Assembly (NCBI GenBank): GCA_949357655.1
Contig: CASHTG010000015.1
Span: 2,790,001-2,854,000, forward strand
Source of the DNA: Parascedosporium putredinis
Lineage: Eukaryota > Ascomycota > Sordariomycetes > Microascales > Microascaceae
Direction: 5' to 3'
Length of the DNA stretch: 64,000 bases
The notes under the pieces are model-generated. The model did no database searches and was not told the DNA's origin. It saw nothing but the letters and a program-made list of their open reading frames with translations. Of the stretch, positions 12,801-23,425 are shown piece by piece (positions within the stretch are counted from its first letter, which is position 1; each line of letters begins with the position of its first letter). Made by a program: the position numbers and the translations under genes.

Positions 12801-15403
12801 GATGTCCCCGTCGCCGACCTCAATTTTTCATGTGGTAAGACAGGGGTGCTGCTTCAAGGCACACAGCAGGCTTTCTTTTTCGAGTCTCGCAAATCCGAGG
12901 GATTGGGCATCTGTCCAGACCTCGCGAATCGTCCCCACTCCCTACATCGAAAAAAACATACCGCTAGATGCGATCACTGTCCGGTTTCCTCGCACATTCC
13001 TTGAAAGAATGCAAGCCCCTGACTTTGCCAAAACGTGTGATGGTCTGCCTCCCGATATCTCTATCTCGCTCCATGTTCTCTAAGCCTGTGCTCGTGCTCT
13101 TGTCTTGCCCCCTTCCCACTCGTACCCTCTGCTGTGCTGGCAATTATTCTCAAGCCCCGTGGCGCTTCGACACTGAGAGACAGCGGGCGGGCGTAGCCCG
13201 CTCCGGCCTTGTTCAACCTCACAGCATCTGATGCAGCCCTTTTCATGTCATACAAAACCACATTCCAGTAAATCCCAATCGAACGTGACGCTTACTCGGT
13301 AGGGCGACGGAATCCACATGCACGTACTTGGACGTCGAAACGCGCTTCTTTCCATGTTTGTTGTTCCCCAGTGGGCTAATCTGAGTTGGGCACTCAAGTG
13401 AGGCGCAGCCAAATGCACATCGCCACTCTCCCGTATCCGCCCCTCATCGGCACACCTTGGTGGGATTTTAGGTTAATGGTCAATGTTTCCAGTTGCTCGA
13501 GTCACCATCATCCATGATATTACCCCTTGCTGTGTTTCTGGAACATGTCCAGCACCTATCAGTGTTCTTCTCGACTCTGCCGCGCCTCTCATCAGCCCCA
13601 TTGCTGTGCACGAGCGTCGGAAATTGATATTGAGACACCTCTCGGCTTGTTGATTACCAAGGACGGGCGGACGAACTATTTTACCTTTTCACCGAGCATC
13701 CCATTAGATGATGCCAAGCCGGGATTCAAGGGGAGGCACAAGGACGCTGCACAATTCGCAAGCGGTTTTTGATCATGAATTTGGTTATGGTGAGCACATC
13801 GTAAGCCGTACCCATCAACCCTTCGTGATTCGACCGCCATCAATACGTCCATGGATCTACAAGTATTATCCATCAAGGATCGATGTAGTATTGATGCACT
13901 GAACAAGAATCGTGCTCTTGCTGGAAACGAAACGTGAGAAACCGGGGCTGATTGGTGCAACTCTACTGCTGCTCCCTGCTCTGCCCTGCACCGCCACAAG
14001 GCATACTTTGGAACCTCAGACTTGAATCGTGCAGGTCAACACCCCCTGGAACACCCATCCTCGCTCCACAATCAGTCTGGTGGCCAATATGAGGTTCCAT
14101 TTCGACTTTTACGACCTTTCAGGTTGTTGTTGAAGCTATCAGTGAACACGGACATGGGATGAATTGTTGCTCAGGAGACCACCCGAGTGCAGCGAAGCCC
14201 TTGTCATGACTTAGCGCCGCTCTCCCGCCCTTTGTTACTATTCGCGGTCTCAGCTGGGCAGCCTCGAGTATCTTTGAGGCCCTAGATTACTTGATAAAGA
14301 CACAAAAGTGATGTTTCAACCTAAATCTGAAGGGTTCATGGAGTGGCTGTGTTTGTGGGAGCACTTGCTTAATTCCAATGTTTGCCTTTTTCCTTCTCGC
14401 AAGTCAGCATCTTCTCTAGCCTCCTGAATCTGGAAATATCAACTGATGCCACTAATAATTGCAGTTAATATCTCCTATACCGTAGTGGCTTGGGCAGTCA
14501 AGCCTGGACCGAGCAAGCGACTGAAGTCCCCCACGTTAAGTGCCAGCTTCTCCCAAGTCATCATCCCCTACACCTATGTATTTGAAGTTCAACGTAGAGC
14601 CATAGTCAGTATACCTCGCCGGGCAGCGGGGCCATTTCACCATCGGAGCTAGAATGAAGACACCCATCTAATTGATGTTTATGATATTATTCGGTTTCGA
14701 GGCAATTCCGGGGAGGTAGATGAGGTCGATGGGCAGTCGACTGGCTGACTAACCATACGTCGGAGATGGATGGCAGCTTGAAGGCGCACCTGACACGGCG
14801 GGAGGAGGTTCATATTGCGTCAATTTGATCTCTTCTTCTTCGAGCAGCGCTCGAAGCGGACGGCGATCAATAGCAGCGTGACTCGTCAGCGGGCTCCGGC
14901 GACTTGGGAATATTTATCCTCGTAGGGCCAGAGTGGGCATTCCAAGGTTTCGCAAGTTCGAATCCCTTCACCAAGAGACACTCTTCCTGGGACGCTCTTC
15001 TCCTCCCTAGCTGGATCTGCTTGAATGACGTGATCCAACGGCGCGGGACTCATCACGCTCAAAGTGTGGCCTTGCTCACTACGAGAGCTACCATCTTTGC
15101 CTTTTCTCTTCGATATCACGGCGGTAGCATCACCTAATTTGCCCTTCCTCTTGAAGGTGCATCACGAGCGAGACGAAAAAAAAGGGAGGACTGATTTACG
15201 CCCCTGCCATCGCTTGCGTGCAGCCCATCTCCCACCGAAATTTATCTAGCTAGATACCCCCGGAAAACACACCTCCATACGGCACAAGTGGAGAGCTTAC
15301 GCCCATCATGTTCCAGGTCCGCATCACCGCCGCATCCCGGTTGCCATTGTGCTAGCTCAGCGCTGACTCGATCCATTTTCTGTAGCCGAATCCTCAGGAC
15401 CAC
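9813..15403. other. long intergenic region upstream of C2H2 and DUF202 genes
   Basis: This is 5.6 kb between two divergently transcribed genes. It holds GAAGAA-type runs at 10083-10103, a (GGGAGT)n repeat at 11216-11243 and otherwise mixed-composition DNA. No frame in it looks like a conserved protein. It is presumably the promoter and 5' leader space of both neighbours, and undetected non-coding RNAs are possible. Confidence 0.45.
11216..11243 (+). repeat. (GGGAGT)n minisatellite
   Basis: About four direct copies of a GGGAGT unit, in the intergenic region upstream of the C2H2 gene. Confidence 0.85.
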
Positions 15404-15977
15404 ATGCACCTTCGCCTCCACCGGGCCAGGTCGGTGGTCTTAACGACTCAAGAGTAAGTTTTTCTTAAAGCTCGCATCGTTCCCTCGTTCTACTCTTCCC
15501 CTGCTTTGTCCCCCACTTCAATAGTCAGGAGCCCTATCCCCTTCTCGCTGTGTGAGAGAATCATGACATCGGATAGGGCTCCGTTGCACCCTCGAATTGT
15601 TAGTCCATGCGTCTTTTAGGTCTCTAATACCCCGAGCCGGCAGACTCGTCGAGATCCGTGCTGCTCAGCGCACCTTTGAGGGCGCCTACATGCGCACCGC
15701 CCTCTCCCAGTTCTCGTTTGCCCTCATCATCCTCAAGATCTTCACCTCCGAGTTCTACGCCATCGGCGCCCTCTTCGCCGTGTACGGTGCTGCCGTCATG
15801 CTCGTCGCCATCTACCGTCGGTATGAGGGCAACCGCCAGTTCTTCAGTCACATGGAAACCGACGGCCATGCCACCAAGAAGTTCCGTACCGCTGGCAACA
15901 GCGTCGTCCTTCTAACCTTCCTCAGCGTGTGCGCTTACGTTACCCTCCTGGTTCTCACATGGCGACTGTCTAGTTGA
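15404..15977 (+). CDS. small DUF202-type membrane protein
   Basis: In the simplest model, exon 1 is 15404-15453, the intron is 15454-15619 (GTAAGT...TTTTAG) and exon 2 is 15620-15977. This gives 135 residues with no frame break. The protein carries the family signature GRLVEIRAAQRTFEGAYMRT, then three hydrophobic segments: ALSQFSFALIILKIF, IGALFAVYGAAVMLVAIY, and a C-terminal VVLLTFLSVCAYVTLLVL. That is the layout of DUF202 proteins in fungi. Their biochemical role is not established. An alternative first exon is possible: a TAG acceptor at 15383-15385 opens another frame through the same DNA with a Pro-rich N-terminus. The start codon is therefore less certain than the body of the protein. 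Confidence 0.78.
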
Positions 15978-18281
15978 CATCCCAGACGTGAGTCGTAGAG
16001 CTGTTGCTTTATGTCTCGGGGCCTAGGCTTAGACAGAGAACCTCCTGTCGTCTTTCTTACGTGCACCGTATCTTTATACTTGTATTCGGAGCCTCCGGCT
16101 TTTGGATCTTCTTGGGCCGGTTTTCTTTTTTCTTTTTCTGAATTCTCCGTTTAATAGCGTTACCTTGCTTGTTTCCTTCAAGGGGGTGGCCCAGTCGTCT
16201 TATATTGCCTTGCTATGGTGATCCACCTCGAAACATTGGTGTCTCTCGGGTAGCCTATGAGTTGTATCTCGTCCCTGCTCGCGCCTGACGGCTTGGGATG
16301 GAATGCAGCCTGGCCGGTTGCAAGGGATAGCGAACATCCTTAGTGTACATGTACGCTAGGGCCAGGCGGAGGGGATGATGGCAGTGCACCTTGAGATTTC
16401 TTTGAGGATAGCTACACTAGTCAAAGGACTTGTGATACATTTGTATTGATGCATTAGTGATCTAAACATAACAGGCAGCTGAACGCCAACTCTAACGCAA
16501 TTGAAGTCATTAACGGGAATCCCCCAAGAGTAAAAACAAAACGAAAAGAAGAAGAAGAGAGAGAGATGAGACACGATCTCCACGAACCGAGGGGGACTGC
16601 CGATAGCAGATAATGCAGACAGAGCCCACTGGGGCTTACATGAGAAAAGAAGAAAAAAACGCAGAAAAGCCGTGAAATCTTTGATGCCGACACAAAAACA
16701 GCCCACCAGATAGCCCAGACGGAAAATCCCATGAGGAGGAAACCCCAACTCATTAACACACAAGACAGATAAGAAGAAGAAAATGATTGAAGCCCGCAGT
16801 GGCCGTTGCACCGACCGTCATAGAAGCTCGAAGAAGAGAGAGAGAGAGGGGAGAAAAGGAAGAAGAAATCCCCGTGAACAAAGGAAATAGTAAAAGAAGA
16901 TGAATGATGAAAAGATCCAAGAGAAAAAATGCTTTTGTTTTCTCGTCGCCCGATTTTTAGATACTCGCCATTGAGTCCGACCGCCGCCATGTATACCGCC
17001 GTGTAAAGAAATTCCAAGAGGGAAAGTTGCCTTGGAGAGAAACAGAGAGAGACCATCGACAACGCAAAATGAAAGAAAGAAAAATCCCAAAGCAGGTATA
17101 GTAGTAAAGAAACAATATTTTGAAGAGTTGCAAAAACGCGCTGGATGGAAGGGGAACCGAACAAATACAAGCTGGACGTCCAGCAGTTGGGGTTGCACAT
17201 ACGAGAAAGTGCATGGTGGTTAAAAGGTATCCCTTACTTTTTTCTACCTTGGCCACCCGGAAAAGTAGCTGAGGAGTCGGGCGGCCCAGAGCGAATGAGT
17301 CTTGGTTCATGAGCTCGTCATGATCATGGGCGTGTTCGTTGTTAAGGTCTCGCGCGGTTTATAACAAAAGGAGCCGAAAAGCTGGAAGGGGGTTGGTTGC
17401 TGGAGACCAAGCGAAGCAAAGCTTCTTGGACTCAGAGCTGGCATCATCCAATTCATTGTTCTCCCAAATCCTTCAATGTTGTGATGAAACAACACATCAA
17501 TTGCACCGTGCTCGTTTTCTTGATTGATGTTCGCATGTAGCCGTCCTTTTGGGTGAGCAACACATGACCTCCGTTTCAGGATGAGCTTCAGAGCCTGTGC
17601 GACCATCTCGACAGCGAAATTTGGGAAATCCAGGCAAAGTTGAATGCCACAAATCCGTGAGCTCGGGTTATCCTTGGGAACCAGGGCAGATGAAGCGAAC
17701 AAAGAGAGATGGGGTAAAAAATAAAAGAAGCTCTTTGTGCCGGACCCACGTTCAACCAGTTAGGTTTGGTTCGCAACCGAGGCTGCGAGAAGATTGAAGA
17801 AAAAGATAATTGGTCTTGGTAGGCGAAATACCGAGGCCTTCGTGGCCCTTTTTCTGCTCTTCACAGCCATCCGAGTTTGCCTTCGTTACTCTTTTATCTC
17901 GGGTTCAAATCGGAATTGGTTCGTGCGCGTGATCCACCAACATTGATGTTGGGTGTGGTGATCAGGGAGGGATTTGAGCCCCTGTTTGACAGCTTCCCAA
18001 AGGATAGAATCCGAATTCGGCAGGCCGGCCCATCTCTCGAGCCAGGTAAGCTTAAATCCAAAGCGTTGCCTGACTGAGCGCTAGAACACGAGTAGCTCGG
18101 TGCGAAGTCTTGTGGGGCATGAGTTGAGACCCCGGAAATCTCCTCAGTTTCCTTGCACCAGCACAGCAGATCAAGCTGGACAGCCCGGCGGAGCCGCTAG
18201 TGTTTCTTCATCTCCGCATCACCGTCACCGAGCTCCGACTTCAGCCCAAACTCCTACCCATGCGCCCTCGCCTCTCTACTC
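15978..18281. other. convergent intergenic region
   Basis: This lies between the 3' ends of the DUF202 gene (+) and the Zn2Cys6 gene (-). Bases 16500-17200 are strongly purine-rich on the + strand (GAAGAAGAGAGAG-type, including a GA run near 16835-16850). That produces a long Ser/Phe-rich antisense frame which I regard as spurious. No gene is seen. Confidence 0.5.
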
Positions 18282-19798
18282 TCACCGAGGAGGGTAGTAC
18301 ATGCCCCCAGAGGCTTGTTGACCTTCGGGAGCATGGACTTGCTCGGGCTGGCCTGGAGGGTTCGATCCGTTTTCGCCATAGCCCCAGCCCCCATAGGCAT
18401 CGCCTGTCTTTCCATAGTGATACTGCGGTTGCCAGTTTCCATAGTTCGAGGGCGGTACGGCTCCGGCTGACAGCGATACATTGTGTTCAATCGCCGTTCC
18501 CGTTTGCGTGGGCTCCACGCCCGACACCGTGGTCGCGATTGGGGGTGGATACATCTCCGATGAGACCGTCGAAGGTTTCCGGTCGAACTGCCTACTTGCC
18601 ATTGTAGGATATTGCCCTGATCCCTGCACGCCCATTCCGTCGCCGCTGAACGATATAGAGCGTGGTGGAGGTGCTGGATACGAAGACCAAGAGACCTCGT
18701 CCCGAGGCGCCGACTCGCTCGTCACCGGAGCATTCCATCCCGCGGACGGAGGCGCGTGGGGCGTATATGGAGAAAATGATGGCGTGATTGGTGATTCATG
18801 AGGATACGTCCTCCAAGTCGCGTTCAGATCGTTCGGCTTGGTTGCCGAGCTGGGGCTCTGATCTGCCGACATCCAGTTCGCCATCGGTTGCGCGGCAAAG
18901 TCGAAAGGACGCCCCGTCGCAGGCGCGCTTGTTGGCACTTTAGTCGCAGAAACATCACGGTTAGCAGTGCTCTCGCGAGGTTGGATCCGCTGGTCGCTCT
19001 ATACTTCTCCTTGTGGGGGTACTTACTCTTTCCGTCTGGGGAGAAGGGCTCGGGTCCTGCAGACTTCATCGCGGGAGGTGCCATGTTCTGAAGCGGGGGC
19101 ATGGCAAGAGGCGGGTATGGCTGATGGCCTGCTAAATCGTTGGGGTGGCCGCTGGAGATGGCGGGTGAGGACGAGGCCGAGGCAATCTTGGGACCCGTCG
19201 ATGCCCTCGAAGAGCCCTTGGACCGAGTATCTGTCGGGGGCGGCTGATCGACCGGATAGAAACTGCATTCCTTTTTAACCGGATGCAGTTCACGCAACGA
19301 CCCTGGATGTCTGCAGGCGAGGGGATGCATCGGATTTTCCTTCGCCGGCAATGACCTAGACGGCGAAGCGCGTTAGCCTCTGGTAACAAAAACTCACGGC
19401 CCTGCCTGCCCTATCCACCCAGCAGTCGGTCTTTTTCGGCCCCTACTACTCCGCATCGACTCGTTCTCACGTACCGCATGCAACCGAGGTTCTATGATAA
19501 CCCAGCTTGTTTCTTCGCTTCTCGCCAGGCATCCCCATGGAGAGGTGATCGGGTACGTTCGGCTGGGATCTAACATTAGGAGTGGACAGCGACCGTTTTA
19601 TTTTCAGACTTGCTTGAGACAGAGAATCTTTGCGATCCTTCAAGGACATGGCCGAGTCCTGCGATGGCCTCATCTCCAAGGACGAGCCAGGTGGTGGTGG
19701 AAGGCTGTAGTTGGACATGTACCCGCCATGCGGCATATCCATCTCAGCGCCGTTCGGGGGCGGCGGTGGGGGTACTGGTAGGACATTATGGATGTCAT
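18282..19798 (-). CDS. Zn(II)2Cys6 fungal transcription factor (two frame breaks)
   Basis: Exons are 19475-19798, 19027-19355 and 18282-18937. Introns are 19356-19474 (GTACGT...TCTAG) and 18938-19026 (GTAAGT...AAAG). Bridging gives about 436 residues. The start is taken at ATG 19796-19798. The frame is open further upstream, so an extra 5' exon is possible. The N-terminus is Pro-rich. The zinc cluster (about residues 107-135) reads C-x2-C-x6-C-x10-C-x2-C-x6-C, is split by intron 1, and is preceded by GEKRRNKLGYHRTSVACG. The rest is Ser/Pro-rich, then Gly/Tyr-rich, ending at TGA 18282-18284. No fungal-specific middle homology domain is visible. One base appears missing in the T run 19272-19276 (A run on the coding strand) and one in the G run 19768-19772. 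Target genes are unknown. Confidence 0.87.
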
Positions 19799-20835
19799 GA
19801 GTTCTTCAGGTGGTGGCGGAGGTGAGGAAGAAATATTGGGCGTCCCCAATGGTTCAACTGGCCATACACTAGGTTGACGACAGCAGGGAAAGTATGTGTC
19901 ACCCGAGTCGCGTGGAGGGCAGGCACGATCTAGTCTGCGGTCCAGGGCCAGGCGCGGCAGTTTCTCGAAATTAGAGGAAAATGAGGTGGACGACGGAATG
20001 AGGAAAAGGAAATAACGAGGAGCCCTTTGGTGCGGAGTTGTCCTGCCGCTGTTTCAGGCTTAATGTCTGGATCTCTGGCTTTCTCGTGCGCTACCGGTAG
20101 ACGAGAATACTGGGGCAAAGGGTGTGTATCGCCAAGGTCATTCCACCGGGAACAACTAGTCTGGGTGAGTTAAAGGTATCCTGTACAGGCAGAGATACAA
20201 TCCAGTGGCAGAGAGAATGAGGGGTGGGAGGGGGAGAAACCAAGGAGGGCAGCGAGGAATGGTGACGAAAAGGCAACAGGCTCTCTACGGACGAACCACT
20301 AAAACTTGGGAGAGATGAGAAGACGGGCGAGTTGGGCCAATCGAGCTTGGTGGACGGGACGTTTGAAGGAGTTGCCTGTGGTTGAGTAGCCGGTACGTGG
20401 AGAAGGCGGCTCCCAATGTTTGGTTCAGTGTGACGAGGTAATTATCCCTTCCGAACTTGGGCAGATGGGCGTCGGCGGCGACAAGAGGAAAGCGAAGCTA
20501 TCCCTGGAGCTTCTTTGCTTTGAATTAACACGCGAGTGTTGCCCGTATTAGCGCTGACGGTATTATAGCGAATGATGGACCTGGGGCGGCTGCTAGTACA
20601 ATGCTGCGATTAGTCCGGCAGTGAACCTTGGAACTGTGGTTATTGAAACACGATGCGGGACGGGAAGGGCGGTTGTGGCGAAAGGGATGATGAGGGTCTG
20701 AAGTGATGTGGCATCAATGGCAAGTCAATAGGATGAAAGGGTTCGAAGGTGAGGGGAAGTATGAGAACAGGTCCCGGCCATATCCTTCGAAATGAGAAGA
20801 TGGGGCCCCTTGGGCAGGCACTGGTGGGTGGATTT

Positions 20836-20893
20836 GGAGAGAGCAGGAGAGCAGGAGAGCAGGAGAGCGGGAGAGTGGCAGAGAGTGGCAGAG
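20836..20893 (+). repeat. degenerate GGAGAGCA tandem repeat
   Basis: Several direct copies of an 8-base GGAGAGCA unit grade into GAGAGTGGCA units, in the intergenic region upstream of the Zn2Cys6 gene. Confidence 0.85.
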
Positions 20894-23326
20894 TGAGCGG
20901 GGAGGCAAAGGATGGAACCCCAAGCGCAACTGGAGATGGGGGCGGGATGGGATGCCAGGTACCTCTTCTGATTGCCTTCCGCAATCCCAACACACCAATT
21001 TTCAACGTGGATGCGGGAGCGGCGTGGGGACGGCGAGGCTCTGGCAAGTGGTGAGTTTGAAATTTCTCTCGCTTGATCTTTTTTCACGTTGAACCTCTAG
21101 GGCGGCGTATCGGTCTATGGGTTGTGGAGGAGGAAGTTCACTGCGGCTGAGACAGAGAACTAAGGGTCGCAGTAGATCCAGATGTGGCAACTGGGAGTCC
21201 GTGGTACTCGCAGTAGAGATGATGGGCAGCAGAGGATTTCGGCGCTGTCGTTGGGAGCGGTGTTGCAGCCTGGCTCGATCCTCGAGCTTGGGAACAGGAA
21301 TATATGCACTGGGCGGGTTGCTGGATGGGTGGGAGCGCGAGATACCAGTGATGGTGTTAATCTGGGTCAGGGATTTTGGTTGCACCACTCAGGCAAGCAC
21401 AAGCGCAAGGGTGGATGGCCAGTGGATGACGAGCTCCGGCTGACAACCACTCCGAGGGCATTCAAGAAAATGCAAAGGCGACGCGTGTCTCTGGCTTCGT
21501 TTCGCGTCAATTTTGATAGCCACTGGCTGGAGTCTAAGTCAGAATCCTGCTTCACCCAGTCTTAGTTTGCGATGCTAGTGTCAACTAGGAGCCGAAGCTA
21601 CTCGGTCGCAGAGGGGCAAAGCGCGGCAGCGCCCTGGGCAGGAGAAGCCGGTCAGGGGGAAGGGGGCGGCAACAACCCAAGCACAGGGATCGTGGCTCAG
21701 CCAAAGAAAAAGTGCAACCCTTTGGTGAGGAGGACAGGAAGGAGTGTTGGGTTGAGAGACGGACAGAGAGACGGATCAAGGGCAAGGTCAGGGCCAGGTC
21801 AAGGGAATACCGGACGAGGTGTGAGAATGGGGAGGAGGAAGAGCAGGGACAAAAGAAGGCCAGCAACAATAACAATGGCAACGGCAAAAAAGTTCCAGGA
21901 GCTGGATATAATTGGGACGAGGTACCTTATAATGCAATACCCGTGGGGCCGTAAACACGGCTGTCAAGAGGCGACCAGGCGACTAGAGTAAGTGTGGTGT
22001 AGGTGAACGGAATTGGCGATTGAAAAACGACGGCTGAGTGAGTTGACTATACGGTAAGAGAGATTCGTCTATACTGGGAAAGAAAACCAGGGCAGTGCCG
22101 ATATTATGGGAAGGGCGGATGTTAATCGGAGTTGGATTCGTTCCTCGGGGCCGAGTCTTCACGTATATTATTGCCTGTAAGTTGTGCGATAGAGCGAAAA
22201 GAGTTGAAAACGAGTGGCGGCAGGGGGAGACGTTGAAATACGACGGCCGGGATGCGGGCGGGCGGACAGACGGCGAGCTGATTAGAGAAAAGAGAACGAC
22301 AGGATGGCTTCTTCTTCTCTTCGCGGGGGCCTCGATGAATTATGAGGGCTTTACAGGAACGTGGGTAGTATTACAAGGAAGCGACCGAACTACGTTCCTG
22401 TATAGAGGAGGAAGAGGATGAGAAGGAAGAAATGCTGAGAGAAGGTAGAACCGAGTTCAAGGAAATAAACGAGTGATCCGAAGGAGGAAAAAGAAGAGTC
22501 GGGGAAAAGAGGAAAGTCGGAGGGGGAAAGACGAGGTAAAGGACGAAGGAGGATGAAGAGGAAGAAGGCGGATAGAAGAAGAGAGATTCAATGTCAATGA
22601 GAGAGATACATCAGTGAGCGGCCAGCTCTCAGAGACAGAGCAGGAGGGTCAGGGTCGAAAAGGCGCGAGGTACGAAGCGATGAGGGGCTTAATACCTGGT
22701 CTTGCAGGATGCCAACGGTAAAATAATACCTCCAGGGAAGAAAAGATGTGTAAAGAAGAGACAGGATGGAGGAAGGGAAGAAAAGTGGAATCAGAAATTA
22801 ATAAAATGGTTCTGCCATTCTGGCTTTGACATAAAACTAATAACCTACCAATACTGGCAAAAATGGCAGTTACGGATGCTCAACGGCTACATATCATCCA
22901 GTGTTGACAATACTTTGCACCTCCCACCTTGCAGTACATGTAGACTGGCAAAACATGATACCAAGAGCACATCTATTTTAGGGCTACGCATCCAGCCGGC
23001 TTCCCCCGCCTCCCATCCTCCCTTGCTTGCGTTGACGACAGAAGGGAAGAGGAGGAGGGGGGAAGAGGTGAAACGCGACCTCCATGGGAGCTACTCGGAA
23101 GGCTAAGATGATTTTCTTCCATTGCTTCCATGGCGACCCTTCGCAATAGAACCAACCCCCGTCAATCTAGAAGATTAACCGATTTCGATATGCAACAGGC
23201 ATTAGGGTTGACCATGTTGGCGCCAGTTCCCACCCACTTTCTGGGTCCGGGACCACACCCCAGATCAGCCTGCCATGAACCCTGTCACCATCAACGGGGC
23301 GTGCGGGTTGTGTGCGCTGCGCACGC

Positions 23327-23425
23327 GTGCCTGTGCCTGTGCCTGTGTCTGTGCCTGTGCTGTGTGCTGTGTGCTGGTGTATGTGTGAGTGTGAGTGTGA
23401 GTGTGTCTGGAGGGTGGTGTGTGTG
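23327..23425 (+). repeat. compound TGTGCC / GTGAGT microsatellite
   Basis: Tandem TGTGCC units run into TGTGCTG units and then GTGAGT and GTGTGT units, about 100 bases in all. The block is G/T-rich on the + strand. Confidence 0.9.

Noticed and set aside
14950..14985. tRNA-like T-arm string (GTTCGAATCCC)
   Set aside because: I could not pair an acceptor stem, D arm or anticodon arm around it.
15386..15453. Alternative Pro-rich first exon of the DUF202 gene in another frame
   Set aside because: It requires an unseen upstream exon and an extra frame break at 15630-15633. The ATG 15404 model joins cleanly. Kept only as an alternative.
16454..17200. 248-codon frame on the minus strand rich in Phe and Ser
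   Set aside because: It is the complement of a purine-rich stretch, which removes stop codons by composition. There is no domain, and the adjacent frames are equally open.
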